Assembly: GCA_964533185.1 (NCBI GenBank)
Contig: CAZHLD010000005.1
Coordinates: 1-64,000 of the forward strand
Reading direction: 5' to 3'
Source of the DNA: CAZHLD01 sp964533185
Lineage (GTDB): Bacteria; Acidobacteriota; Terriglobia; Acidiferrales; UBA7541
DNA length: 64,000 nt
Shown: positions 43,161 through 52,364 of the stretch, one piece after another
Numbering within the stretch: position 1 is the first letter of the stretch
Layout of the letters: each line of letters begins with the position of its first letter
Translations under genes and position numbers: made by a program
The notes under the pieces: generated by a model
Told to the model about the DNA's origin: nothing
What the model saw: only the letters and a program-made list of their open reading frames with translations
The model's database searches: none

Positions 43161-45155
43161 ATGAGCGCAAGGATTTTTCGTTCCGTTGTAGCGCTGGCGC
43201 TGGGGACGCTGCTGGTCCTGGGGCCGGTGGCGCCCGCCTACGGGCAGGAGCAAGCACAAAACCAATCGTCGTCGCAGTCGCAGGGAACGACGAGCCAGCC
43301 GATTTCGCTGACGACGGGCCGCGACTTTTCGAAGGGGCCGTCGCAACAGCGCAACTTCTTCTCGCCGTACTTTCCGATGGGCGTGGCGGAGCCGGCGCTG
43401 ACCAATTCGCCGCGGGTGGGGCAGTTGATCCAGGATGGGAAGATGTCGCTGACCCTGGAGGATGCGATCTCGCTGGCGCTAGAAAACAATATGGACATCA
43501 CCGTCCAGCGCTATAACCCGTGGATTGCTTCGACGGACATCCTGCGAACGATGGGGGGCGGGGCGGGGCGCGGGCTGGCCGGGACGGGGACGGCATCTGC
43601 ACTGGGCTCGATCCCTTCGCAGAACTTCGACCCGTCATTCACGATTACGGGCAACCTGGACCACCGGAATATCCCCGTGAACAACCCGCTCTCGACGGGC
43701 GCGGGGGTGGGCCTGCTGGCGCTGACCAACCACACAACGCAGATGAACATGTCGTACAGCCAGGGGTTCCACACCGGGACGGGTTTTGCGGTGACGCAGA
43801 ACAACACGCGGTCCGCGACGAACTCCCAGTTTGCAGTGTTCAACCCGTCGGTGCAGTCCACGCTGTTTGTTTCGGTAACGCAGCAACTGCTGAACGGTTT
43901 TGGCCTGCTGCCGAATACGCGATTCATCCGGATCGCGAAAAACAGCAAGAAGATCGCGGACTGGGCTTTCACGCAGCAAGTGATCACGACGGTAACCGCG
44001 GTGCAGAACCTCTACTACGAGCTGGTGTTTGCGCGCGAGGATGTACAGGTGAAGCAGCGGTCGGTGGAACTGGCGCAGAAGCTTTATAACGACAACAAGC
44101 GGCAGGTGGAAATCGGGACGCTGGCGCCGATCGAAGTGGTACGGGCCGAGGCCGAAGTGGCGCGGGCGCGGCAGGAGCTGATCGTTTCGCAGACGCTGGC
44201 GCTGCAACAGCAAACGCTGCTGAAGAACGCGATTACAAAGAACCCGCTGGAGCCGACGCTCTTGGACGTGGAGATTCGGCCGACGACGGTGGTGACGCAG
44301 GTGCCGCAGATTGATACGGTGCCGATGCCGGACGCGGTGAAAGAAGCGTATGCGAAGCGGCCGGACGTGAAGCAGATTCAACTGGACCTGCAAAACCGCA
44401 ACATTGACGTGCGGGCCACGCGGAATGCGCTTCTGCCGACGCTGAGCCTCTTCGGGCAGTACGGCTGGACGGGGCTGTTTGGCGACCGGGTGCGCAGCGG
44501 TCAACCGACCGGCGCGCTCACGGCCAACCTGAATAACCCGATCGTCAACGCGGCGGGCGTACTGCAGGGGATCTTCACCTCCAGCCCGGTGCTGGGCCCG
44601 TCAACTTTCGTCCAGGGCGGGCTGGGCGACAGCCTGAACCAGATTTTCACCGGGCGGTTCCCGACCTACTCGGTGCAGTTGAGCCTGAACGTGCCAATCC
44701 GGAACCGGCCGGCGCAGGCGGATAACGCGCGGGCGCAGCTCGAAGAGCGGCAGACGCAGGCGCGGCTGAGGCAGCTCGAGAACAACATCGTCGTCGAAGT
44801 GCGCAACGCGCAGATTGCGCTCGAGCAGAACCAGGCGCGGGTGCAGGCGGCGCGGTCGTCACGCGTGCTGCAGGAACAGACGCTCGACGCGGAACAGAAG
44901 AAGTACCAACTGGGCGCGTCAACGATCTTCTTCGTCATTCAGGCGCAACGCGACCTAGCCGCGGCGCAGAGCGTTGAGCTGCGGGCGCTGGTGGACCTGG
45001 TGAAGTCGAAGGTCGAGTATGAGCGGGCGCTGGGGCGGACCCTCGAGGCGAACCGCATCAGTGTGGCCGACGCGAAGTCCGGCGAAGTGCCGAAGGAGTT
45101 GAACATCCCAGGCACGGTGAGCGGGGAGATCGTGGGGACGAGGGGGAGTTACTGA
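43161..45155 (+). CDS. TolC-family outer-membrane efflux channel
   Basis: 664 residues with a signal peptide (about 1-29, FRSVVALALGTLLVLGPVAP). Two OEP repeats show the typical helices: SLTLEDAISLALENNMDITV, VTAVQNLYYELVFAREDVQV and ARQELIVSQTLALQQQTLLK in the first; RNIDVRATRNALLPTLSLFG, RLRQLENNIVVEVRNAQIAL and QAQRDLAAAQSVELRALVDL in the second. It is 150-200 residues longer than E. coli TolC, with an extended Gln/Ser-rich N-terminus and Asn-rich strand loops. No pump or adaptor gene is visible before the gap, though they could lie beyond it. Confidence 0.9.
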   Translation: MSARIFRSVVALALGTLLVLGPVAPAYGQEQAQNQSSSQSQGTTSQPISLTTGRDFSKGPSQQRNFFSPYFPMGVAEPALTNSPRVGQLIQDGKMSLTLEDAISLALENNMDITVQRYNPWIASTDILRTMGGGAGRGLAGTGTASALGSIPSQNFDPSFTITGNLDHRNIPVNNPLSTGAGVGLLALTNHTTQMNMSYSQGFHTGTGFAVTQNNTRSATNSQFAVFNPSVQSTLFVSVTQQLLNGFGLLPNTRFIRIAKNSKKIADWAFTQQVITTVTAVQNLYYELVFAREDVQVKQRSVELAQKLYNDNKRQVEIGTLAPIEVVRAEAEVARARQELIVSQTLALQQQTLLKNAITKNPLEPTLLDVEIRPTTVVTQVPQIDTVPMPDAVKEAYAKRPDVKQIQLDLQNRNIDVRATRNALLPTLSLFGQYGWTGLFGDRVRSGQPTGALTANLNNPIVNAAGVLQGIFTSSPVLGPSTFVQGGLGDSLNQIFTGRFPTYSVQLSLNVPIRNRPAQADNARAQLEERQTQARLRQLENNIVVEVRNAQIALEQNQARVQAARSSRVLQEQTLDAEQKKYQLGASTIFFVIQAQRDLAAAQSVELRALVDLVKSKVEYERALGRTLEANRISVADAKSGEVPKELNIPGTVSGEIVGTRGSY

Positions 45156-45156
45156 A

Positions 45157-45256
45157 NNNNNNNNNNNNNNNNNNNNNNNNNNNNNNNNNNNNNNNNNNNN
45201 NNNNNNNNNNNNNNNNNNNNNNNNNNNNNNNNNNNNNNNNNNNNNNNNNNNNNNNN
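45157..45256. other. Assembly gap, 100 N
   Basis: Exactly 100 unknown bases directly after the TolC-family stop codon and 11 bp before the mutase start, so the link between these two genes is a scaffold inference. Confidence 0.98.
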
Positions 45257-45267
45257 GAGACGAGTCC

Positions 45268-46977
45268 ATGAGCGAAAAATCCAAGACGGGAGTGCCGGTG
45301 GCGGATGAGACGCGGGCGAAGCGGGCGGCATCGGCGGGCGAACTGGCGTGGGAGGAGAAGACGCTCGGGCCGACGCTGGCGAAGTCGCCGGAGCGCGCCG
45401 CCGAGTTCACCACAATCTCCGCGCACCCGATCCGGCGGCTGTACACTCCGGCGGACTTGGCGGATTGGGACCGGGAGCGGGACCTGGGTTACCCGGGCGA
45501 GCCGCCGTACACGCGGGGGATTCATTCGACGATGTACCGCGCGCGCTTGTGGACGATGCGGCAGTTTGCGGGCTTCGGGACGGCGGAGGACACCAACCAG
45601 AGGTTTCGCTACCTGCTGGCGCACGGGCAGACGGGACTTTCGACGGCGTTCGATTTGCCGACGCTGATGGGTTATGACTCGGACCATGCACTTTCGGAAG
45701 GCGAAGTGGGCAAGTGCGGTGTGGCGATCAGCTCGCTGGCGGATATGGAAGTCCTGTTTGACCAGATTCCGCTGGGCGACGTGACGACGTCGATGACGAT
45801 CAATTCGCCCGCGGCAGTGATCTGGGCGATGTACCTCGCCGTGGCCGAGAAACAGGGCGCGGACTGGAAGAAAATCTCCGGTACGATCCAGAACGACATC
45901 CTGAAGGAGTACATCGCCCAGAAGGAGTACATCTATCCGCCCGAGCCGTCCATGCGGCTGGTGATTGATACGTTTGAGTTCGGCGTGAAGCATACGCCGA
46001 AGTTCAACGTAATTTCGATTTCGGGGTACCACATCCGCGAGGCTGGCTCGACGGCGATCCAGGAGCTGGCCTTTACGCTGCGGGACGGGATTGAGTACGT
46101 GGACTGGGGGCTGCGGCGCGGGATGAAGGTGGATGAGTTTGTACCGCAGTTGTCGTTCTTTTTTAATGCGCACAACGATTTCTTCGAGGAGATTGCAAAA
46201 TACCGGGCGGCGCGGCGAATCTGGCACAAGACGATGACCGAGCGCTACGGCGCGAAGAACGCGCGGACGTGGGCGCTGCGGTTCCACACGCAGACGGCGG
46301 GTTGCTCACTGACGGCGCAGCAGCCGTACAACAACGTGGTGCGCACGGCGCTGCAGGCGCTGGCGGCAGTGCTGGGCGGAACGCAGTCGCTGCACACCAA
46401 CTCGCTGGATGAGGCGTGGGCGCTGCCGACCGAGTTTGCGGCTACACTGGCGCTGCGCACCCAGCAAATTATCGCGCACGAGAGCGGCGTGACGAATACC
46501 GTGGACCCGCTGGGCGGGTCGTACTTTGTGGAGACGCTGACGAATGAGGTGGAGCGCGGGGCGTGGGAGTACATCGAACGGATCGACGCGCTGGGCGGGA
46601 TGGTGGCGGCGATCGAACGGGCGTACCCGCAGCGGGAAATTGCTGAGGCGTCGTACCGGTATCAGATGGCGGTGGACCGGAAGGAGAAGATTATCGTCGG
46701 CGTAAATGAGTATGCGGTGGAAGGCGAGCCGATCGATATCCTGCAGATTGATGAGACGGTGGCGCATCGTCAGTCGGAACGGCTGAAGAAACTGCGGGCG
46801 GAACGGTCGAACGACGAGGTGAAGCGGAGGCTGGGGGCGCTGCGGAAGGCGGCGAAGGGAAGCGAGAACTTGATGCCGTACATCTATGAGGCGGTGAAAG
46901 CGTACGCAACGCTGGGAGAGATTTGCGACGCGATGAGAGAAGTGTTTGGGACGTATGAAGAGGTGGCCATAACGTGA
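45268..46977 (+). CDS. icmA: Acyl-CoA mutase large subunit, isobutyryl-CoA mutase (IcmA) type
   Basis: 569-residue catalytic subunit of the B12-dependent acyl-CoA mutase family without its own B12 domain. The substrate-specifying residues are Phe100 in WTMRQFAGFGTAEDTN and Gln218 in ILKEYIAQKEYIYPPEPSMR, 118 residues apart. Methylmalonyl-CoA mutase has Tyr and Arg there (Tyr89, Arg207 in the P. shermanii enzyme); Phe/Gln is the isobutyryl-CoA mutase pair. Length also matches IcmA (566). HIREAGSTAIQELAFTL and GGTQSLHTNSLDEA are family marks. The reaction would interconvert isobutyryl-CoA and butyryl-CoA. The B12 subunit is at 48421. Confidence 0.85.
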   Translation: MSEKSKTGVPVADETRAKRAASAGELAWEEKTLGPTLAKSPERAAEFTTISAHPIRRLYTPADLADWDRERDLGYPGEPPYTRGIHSTMYRARLWTMRQFAGFGTAEDTNQRFRYLLAHGQTGLSTAFDLPTLMGYDSDHALSEGEVGKCGVAISSLADMEVLFDQIPLGDVTTSMTINSPAAVIWAMYLAVAEKQGADWKKISGTIQNDILKEYIAQKEYIYPPEPSMRLVIDTFEFGVKHTPKFNVISISGYHIREAGSTAIQELAFTLRDGIEYVDWGLRRGMKVDEFVPQLSFFFNAHNDFFEEIAKYRAARRIWHKTMTERYGAKNARTWALRFHTQTAGCSLTAQQPYNNVVRTALQALAAVLGGTQSLHTNSLDEAWALPTEFAATLALRTQQIIAHESGVTNTVDPLGGSYFVETLTNEVERGAWEYIERIDALGGMVAAIERAYPQREIAEASYRYQMAVDRKEKIIVGVNEYAVEGEPIDILQIDETVAHRQSERLKKLRAERSNDEVKRRLGALRKAAKGSENLMPYIYEAVKAYATLGEICDAMREVFGTYEEVAIT

Positions 46978-47248
46978 GAGATGTATTTGGTCCACGGATG
47001 GACACGGATGAGGAAAGAAAAAGGATAACGCAGAGACGCAGAGGACGCTGAGAAACGCAGAGGAAGCGAAGAAATGGAACACAGATGAACCCTGATGAAA
47101 GATGATGAGGATTTCTAACACAGAGATCGCATAGGAAGAACGAAGAAGAGAAAAAGAAAAGGGAAAGACAAAGAGAGATTGATGCCAGGGCGAGAATGAT
47201 TCCCTTCCCTGCCGAGCAGACCTGTTGGACAACCCGAGGAGGAAAGAA
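46978..47248. repeat. CGCAGAGACGCAGAGGACGC-type repeat region
   Basis: AACGCAGAGACGCAGAGGAC and GAGAAACGCAGAGGAAGCG at 47025-47065, followed by A/G-rich sequence up to the AGGAGGAAAGAA ribosome-binding site of the next gene. Confidence 0.65.
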
Positions 47249-48277
47249 ATGAGGAGAAAGGGTGTGATGAGGGTGCGCGGAGTTTGTTTGATTGTTGCGG
47301 CGGGGGCGTTTGCGGCGCTAGGAGCGATAGCGCAGACGCATGAGCATGGGCAGAAAAGGACGCCAGGGAAGGTGGCGAAGAGTAAGGGGCACCAGCATGG
47401 GGCGCATGCGGCGGCAGGGCCGAAGAGCGGATTTGTGACGACGGCGGACGGAGTGAAGATTCGCTACGTCGAGGCGGGGCAGAGCTGGATGACGGGGACG
47501 GTGACGCCGAGCAAGGACGGGACGTCGTCCACGGCGCAGATCCAGAAGCAGCCATCTTTGCTGTTTGTGCCCGGATGGACGATGACGGCAGAGATATGGG
47601 AGCCGCAGATGACGCACTTTGCGAAGACGCATCGCGTGGTGGCGATGGACCCGCGGGGGCAGGGGAAGTCGTCGAAGCCGAACGAAGGGTATCATCCGGC
47701 GGCGCGGGCGCGGGACATCAAGGCGGTGGTGGAGCAGTTAAAGCTCGAGCCGGTGGTGCTGGTGGGATGGTCGATGGGAGTGATGGAGGTGACGTCGTAC
47801 GTGGCGCAGTTCGGGACCGACAGGATTGCGGGGATTGTGCTGGTGGACGACACTGCAGGGGTGGACTTGCCGCCGGAGATGATGAAGGCGTGGTTGGACT
47901 GGATGGGCGGATTCCTGCGCGACCGGGCGAAGGCGAATGACGCGTTTGTACGCGGGATGTTCAAGAAGCCGCAGACGGAGGCGTACATCGAGGGGGTAAA
48001 GAAGGCGGCCCTGGAGACTCCGACGCCGGCGGCGATGACGCTGATCCTCGGGATGATGACGACGGATAACCGGTCAGTGCTGCCGAAGATTGACCGGCCG
48101 ACGCTGATCGCGATTGTGCCGGGAATGCCGTGGGATAACGTGTACGTCGAGATGCAGAAGGCGATTCCAGGGGCGAGGCTGGAAAGGTTCGAAGGGGCGG
48201 GACACGCGCTGTTTGTGGATGAGGCGGAGAAATTCAACGCGATGCTGGAAGAATTCGTGAAGGGATTGCCAAAGTAG
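47249..48277 (+). CDS. Exported alpha/beta hydrolase
   Basis: 342 residues from ATG 47249, which follows AGGAGGAAAGAA. A signal peptide (about 1-28, VRGVCLIVAAGAFAALGAIA) precedes a His/Lys-rich stretch and the hydrolase fold: FVPGWTMTAEIW (oxyanion region), VVAMDPRGQGKSSKP, nucleophile Ser in VVLVGWSMGVMEV, and His in FEGAGHALFVDEAEKFNAML. The family includes haloperoxidase-like esterases. It sits between the two mutase subunit genes; that position suggests co-transcription but not a shared reaction, because it appears to be exported. Confidence 0.82.
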   Translation: MRRKGVMRVRGVCLIVAAGAFAALGAIAQTHEHGQKRTPGKVAKSKGHQHGAHAAAGPKSGFVTTADGVKIRYVEAGQSWMTGTVTPSKDGTSSTAQIQKQPSLLFVPGWTMTAEIWEPQMTHFAKTHRVVAMDPRGQGKSSKPNEGYHPAARARDIKAVVEQLKLEPVVLVGWSMGVMEVTSYVAQFGTDRIAGIVLVDDTAGVDLPPEMMKAWLDWMGGFLRDRAKANDAFVRGMFKKPQTEAYIEGVKKAALETPTPAAMTLILGMMTTDNRSVLPKIDRPTLIAIVPGMPWDNVYVEMQKAIPGARLERFEGAGHALFVDEAEKFNAMLEEFVKGLPK

Positions 48278-48297
48278 ATTTGGGATATTGTACGGAT

Positions 48298-48390
48298 TCA
48301 ACGGAGAGATCCTTCGTCCCCGGTGAAAACTACGGGGCCTCAGGATGACAAACGCATTCAAGAGGGCCGCTAAAGCCGGCCCCTACAAAT
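48298..48390. repeat. Two palindromic elements upstream of icmB
   Basis: 48305-48350 is a GATCCTTCGTCCCCGG...CTCAGGATGACA element. 48361-48388 has GGGCCGCTAAAGCCGGCCCC plus TACAAATG. They separate the hydrolase gene from icmB. Confidence 0.7.
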
Positions 48391-48420
48391 GCGAGACAGT
48401 TTGCAGTATTCTCCTCACCT

Positions 48421-48825
48421 ATGGCTGACAGGAAGATACGGGTGCTGATCGCAAAGCCGGGGCTGGATGGTCATGACCGCGGGGCGAAGATTATCGCGCG
48501 GGCGCTGCGGGATGCGGGCATGGAAGTGATCTACACGGGCCTGCGGCAGACGCCGGAGATGATTGCGTCGGCGGCTGTACAGGAAGATGTGGACGTGATT
48601 GGGCTGTCGATCTTGTCGGGCGCGCACAACACGCTTTGCCCGCAACTGATGGAACTTCTGCGGCAGAAGGGAATGAGCGACGTAACCGTGCTCGTGGGCG
48701 GGATTATCCCGCAGGCGGATATTGCGTCGCTCAAGAAAGCCGGAGTGGCGGAGATTTTTCTGCCGGGGACGTCGACGCAAGAGATTGTGAAGTTTGTGCA
48801 GGAAAGAGCCGGCCGGCGGGCGTAG
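48421..48825 (+). CDS. icmB: B12-binding subunit of acyl-CoA mutase (IcmB type)
   Basis: 134 residues, the same size as IcmB (136), forming the Rossmann-like cobalamin domain. The B12 signature is complete: LDGHDRGAKI (lower-ligand His in DxHxxG), LSILSGAHNTLCPQL and VLVGGIIPQADI. It partners the IcmA-like subunit 1.4 kb upstream on the same strand. A stand-alone B12 subunit with a 569-residue partner is the layout of isobutyryl-CoA mutase and of archaeal-type split mutases. Confidence 0.92.
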   Translation: MADRKIRVLIAKPGLDGHDRGAKIIARALRDAGMEVIYTGLRQTPEMIASAAVQEDVDVIGLSILSGAHNTLCPQLMELLRQKGMSDVTVLVGGIIPQADIASLKKAGVAEIFLPGTSTQEIVKFVQERAGRRA

Positions 48826-49202
48826 TCGAAGCAGGACAAGTGACGAGAGCCGCGGAAAACACAGCTGAAAAGAAATTGCAAATTGCAGATTTGAGATTTG
48901 AAATGGAAGAGAGGTGTGCGAGGCAAACCTCGCACGGGTGAAGGCGGCGGCAAGCTGCCGCAGTTCAAAGAGAAAAGCAGATTCCTCGGGCCGCGAAAAT
49001 CGGGGCCCTCGGAATGACATCTACATGCGGGAGCGGGCACGGAGGCCCGCCCGCCCCTACGGAAGAAATGTGACGGCAAGGCACAGGGGCGCAGCGTGCT
49101 GCGCCCCTACAGAGGGAAAGTGGCGGCCCCGCAAGTACGTCCGGGGTGCAAAAACCGCACAAGCCCCCGCACTCCAAACAGAAAAGACAACGAGACGGGG
49201 CG
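48826..49202. repeat. Repeat-filled spacer between two convergent genes
   Basis: Contains GGCGGCGGCAAGCTGCCGCA plus GTTC (about 48943), an ATTCCTCGGG...CTCGGAATGACA element (48972-49020), GGGCACGGAGGCCCGCCC near 49036, GGGGCGCAGCGTGCTGCGCC plus CCTACAG (49087-49113) and CAAGCCCCCGCACTCC near 49159. No gene is seen. Confidence 0.7.
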
Positions 49203-52037
49203 TTAGGGTTTGGGTTTGCCGTCGGGGTCGCGGGACTCGACGGGAGTGAGATTCAACTTGGACAGGCCAGGTTCGATCTTGGCGCGGTCGCCGACGGCGA
49301 CGACGAGCATCTGCTCCGGGGCGAGATATTTCTTGGCCACGGCCTGCGCGGCGGCAGGCGTGACGGCGTTCAACTGCGCGGGGAGCTTGGCGTAGTAGTC
49401 GAGGCCGAGGTCGTAAATGTAGATGTTGGCGTAGCTGCCGGCGGCGTTGGCACTGGTTTCAAAGAGGCCGGGAAGCGAGCGGGCCTGGGCATCAATGGAG
49501 AGCCGAAGCTCGTCGGGCGTCATGGGTGTATCGGCCATGCGCCGAAGCTCCTTGAAGATTTCACCGAGAGCGTCGGCAGTCACATCCGTGCGAACGGGCG
49601 CGACAACCTGGAAAGGGCCGGCGCCTTTGCGGTAGGCGAAGAAGGAGCCGGCGCCGTAGGTGTAGCCGTGCTCTTCGCGGAGGTTGAGGTTGATGCGGCT
49701 GGAGAAGAGTCCGCCGAGGGTGGCATTCATGACTTCGAGTGCGGCGTACTCGGGCGTGGAGCGCGGGACGCCGACGCGACCGACGCGGAGATAGGTCTGC
49801 TGAGCTCCGGGCTTATCAACGAGGACGAGCTTCGCTTTCGTTGTGGCGGGCGAGCCGAGATTGGGTTGGGCGGGCGTACCCTTCTGCCAGGAGCCGAATC
49901 CTTTCTCGACCAGGGATTTCAGCTCGGCCTCGCTGATATTGCCGGCGACGACGAGGGCGGCGTTGTTGGGGACGAAGTTCTGTCTCCAAAACGCGAGCAT
50001 GGCATCGCGGTTGGCGGCCTTGATGGCGGCTTCGGTACCGATTTCCGGATAGCCGTAGGGATGCTGCCAGCCGTAGAGCGCGGCAGCGATTACCTGGCTG
50101 GAGACGAGGGCCGGGTTTTCGCGGCGCTGAAGGATCTGAGCCGAGCGGCTGGCCTTCTGCCGGTCAATTTCCTCCTGCGGAAAAGAGGGACGGAGGACGA
50201 CGTCGGCCAGGAGACTCAAAGCGGCCGGGAAGTTTTTCTTGAGCGAGCTGACGCTGACGAAGCTGGCGTCCATGCTGGAATTGGTGTTCAGTGCGGCGCC
50301 CAACTGCGCGGCTTCATCGGCAATTTGAGGGGCGCTGCGGGTGGCCGTGCCTTCGTCGAGCATGGCAGAGGTAAAGTTGGCAAGACCAGGAAGATCGGCG
50401 GGATTTGAGTCGCTGCCGGTGCGAATCACGAGGTTGGCGGAGACCATGGGCAGGCCCGGGCGCTGATTATAGATGACGGTGAGGCCGTTGGGGAGCGTGA
50501 AGGAGCTCGGCGCGGGAAGCGAAAGCGCGCGAGCAGCGGCGGCCTTCGGCGGCTGGGCGCGCCAAAGCTCGTCGGGATTGCTGGCTTCCCCGCCCTTTTT
50601 GGCGGTGGCAGCAGCATCGGTTTTTGGAGTGGGAACCTCGGCGGCGAGCTTCTGCGTGCCCGGGACGCCGTATACAACGGCGCGGGCCGAGGACTTGAGC
50701 TGGGCCTCGGCAAAAGCGCGGACGGAAACGATGGTGGCGTTGCGATAGCGGGCGATGTCTTCGTCGAGGTAGCCCGGATCGCCTACGTAATGGTTGTACT
50801 GATTGAGACGATCGGCGACGCCACCGAAGCCGCCCAGAGTTTCGAGGCCGCGGATGATGCCGGTCTCGATGGTGTTGCGGGCGCGGTCAAGCTCCGCTTG
50901 AGTGGGACCTTCAGCGCGGAGTTTCTGAAGCTCTTCGTCGATGGCCTTTTCGATTTCTTCCGGAGTGTGGCCTGGGCGGGCGGTGACTTCAATACTGAAG
51001 ATGGAACCAAGCAGGGTGGAGAACTGCTGGGCCTGAGCGGTCTGCGCGATCTGCTTTTCGTACACGAGCTTTTTGTAGAGACGGCTGGTACGACCGCCAC
51101 CGAGAATCTGCGCTGCCAGATCGGCTTCGGCGTCACCAGGCTTGTAGAAAGGGGAGGTGATCCAGCCCATGTAAACGCGGGGAAGCTCGACCGTATCTTC
51201 GATGACGGCACGGCGCTCGGAGGTGATGGGCGGAGTGGTGGCGGAAATCTTCGGGACGGCGTCGCCGCGCTTGAGGGCGCCGAAATATTTCTGGACGAGG
51301 GCCCTGGCGGCGGCCTTATCGAAGTCGCCGACGATGGCGAGCGAGGCGTTGTTGGGGGAGTAGTAGAGCTTGAAGAATTTGCGGACGTCGTCGAGCTGGG
51401 CGGCTTGAATATCGGCGTGCGAACCGATGACGCTGGCATAGTAAGGATGGTTCGGCGGGAAGAGAAGGTGGAAGTAGCCCTCTTCGACGATGCCGTAGGG
51501 CTGATTTTCAACGCCCTGGCGGCGCTCGTTGCGAACGACGTCCTGTTGATTGGAGAGATTGGCCTGATCGAGGGTGTCCAGCAGGTAGCCCAGGCGGTCG
51601 GATTCAAGCCAGAGGGCGAGCTCGAGTTGATTGGAGGGGAGCGTCTGGAAGTAGTTGGTGCGATCAAAGCCGGTGGTGCCGTTGATGTCTGAGGCGCCGG
51701 CGCCCTCGAGGAGCTTGAAGTGAGAATCGCCGGTAACGTGCCTGGAGCCCTGAAACATCATGTGCTCGAAGAGATGGGCGAAACCGGTGCGGCCGGGGTC
51801 TTCATTGGCCGGGCCAACGTGATACCAGAGATTGACGGCGACGAGAGGCAGACGGTGGTCTTCGGCGAGAATGACTTCGAGGCCGTTGGGGAGCGTGTAT
51901 TTTTCGTAGGTGAGAGTGGGGATGTCTGATGCGGCGGGCTTCTGCGCGGGAGCAGCGGGCTTGGAGGATTGGGCGCCCAAGATGGCAACAGCGCCGAACA
52001 GGAAGATGGCGACAAGAGTGAGGATGGTGCGGTTCAT
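49203..52037 (-). CDS. Exported double-domain M16 zinc metallopeptidase
   Basis: 944 residues with a signal peptide (about 1-25, ILTLVAIFLFGAVAILGAQ). It is a fusion of two M16 modules. The first (about 45-460) has the inverted zinc motif HLFEHMMFQGS (HxxEH) and the distal RNERRQGVENQPYG region. The second (about 510-930) lacks HxxEH (GLANFTSAMLDEGTATR) but keeps the fold and an R/Y-type substrate pair (EEHGYTYGAGSFFAY). Such proteins degrade peptides in the periplasm, with one active and one inactive half forming the chamber. AAGGAGACCTCATCCA precedes the ATG. Confidence 0.9.
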   Translation of the reverse strand: MNRTILTLVAIFLFGAVAILGAQSSKPAAPAQKPAASDIPTLTYEKYTLPNGLEVILAEDHRLPLVAVNLWYHVGPANEDPGRTGFAHLFEHMMFQGSRHVTGDSHFKLLEGAGASDINGTTGFDRTNYFQTLPSNQLELALWLESDRLGYLLDTLDQANLSNQQDVVRNERRQGVENQPYGIVEEGYFHLLFPPNHPYYASVIGSHADIQAAQLDDVRKFFKLYYSPNNASLAIVGDFDKAAARALVQKYFGALKRGDAVPKISATTPPITSERRAVIEDTVELPRVYMGWITSPFYKPGDAEADLAAQILGGGRTSRLYKKLVYEKQIAQTAQAQQFSTLLGSIFSIEVTARPGHTPEEIEKAIDEELQKLRAEGPTQAELDRARNTIETGIIRGLETLGGFGGVADRLNQYNHYVGDPGYLDEDIARYRNATIVSVRAFAEAQLKSSARAVVYGVPGTQKLAAEVPTPKTDAAATAKKGGEASNPDELWRAQPPKAAAARALSLPAPSSFTLPNGLTVIYNQRPGLPMVSANLVIRTGSDSNPADLPGLANFTSAMLDEGTATRSAPQIADEAAQLGAALNTNSSMDASFVSVSSLKKNFPAALSLLADVVLRPSFPQEEIDRQKASRSAQILQRRENPALVSSQVIAAALYGWQHPYGYPEIGTEAAIKAANRDAMLAFWRQNFVPNNAALVVAGNISEAELKSLVEKGFGSWQKGTPAQPNLGSPATTKAKLVLVDKPGAQQTYLRVGRVGVPRSTPEYAALEVMNATLGGLFSSRINLNLREEHGYTYGAGSFFAYRKGAGPFQVVAPVRTDVTADALGEIFKELRRMADTPMTPDELRLSIDAQARSLPGLFETSANAAGSYANIYIYDLGLDYYAKLPAQLNAVTPAAAQAVAKKYLAPEQMLVVAVGDRAKIEPGLSKLNLTPVESRDPDGKPKP

Positions 52038-52073
52038 TGGATGAGGTCTCCTTGTGGATTGGTCGTCAGAGAG

Positions 52074-52098
52074 TGCCGGCTAAAGCCGGCCCCTACAA
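52074..52098. repeat. GCCGGCTAAAGCCGGCCCCT palindrome
   Basis: Lies 40 bp upstream of the M16 gene start, so this copy is in a promoter or leader position rather than after a stop codon. Confidence 0.7.
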
Positions 52099-52337
52099 AA
52101 TCTCCATGAATGTTTTGGCAGGCTGGCTTACAAACTCGCGGCCGACGCCGACTGCCCACGGCGCAGACCCAAGCGCCCCCCAGACCCGACCGGGCGGTAC
52201 AACAAACGCGTCCGTATGATACCGGAAAGCGCGGGCCCGGCATATGGGTTAGACGCGGGGGAGAAGAAAGGGGATAGGGAGTAAGGAGTAAGGGACAGGT
52301 GGCAGGGGGTGCGGGGGAGTTGCATTGTTTGTATGAA

Positions 52338-52361
52338 AGGACAGGCTAAAGCCTGTCCTAC
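52338..52361. repeat. AGGACAGGCTAAAGCCTGTCCT palindrome after the rsgA stop
   Basis: Perfect palindrome ending in CTAC, placed three bases beyond the rsgA stop codon; it would form a hairpin at the transcript end. Confidence 0.75.
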
Positions 52362-52364
52362 GGG

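Noticed and set aside
45268..46977. Annotation as methylmalonyl-CoA mutase
   Set aside because: The active-site pair is Phe/Gln instead of Tyr/Arg, which points to isobutyryl-CoA mutase.
43161..46977. One operon from the TolC-family gene to the mutase
   Set aside because: A 100-N scaffold gap separates them, so adjacency is not proven.
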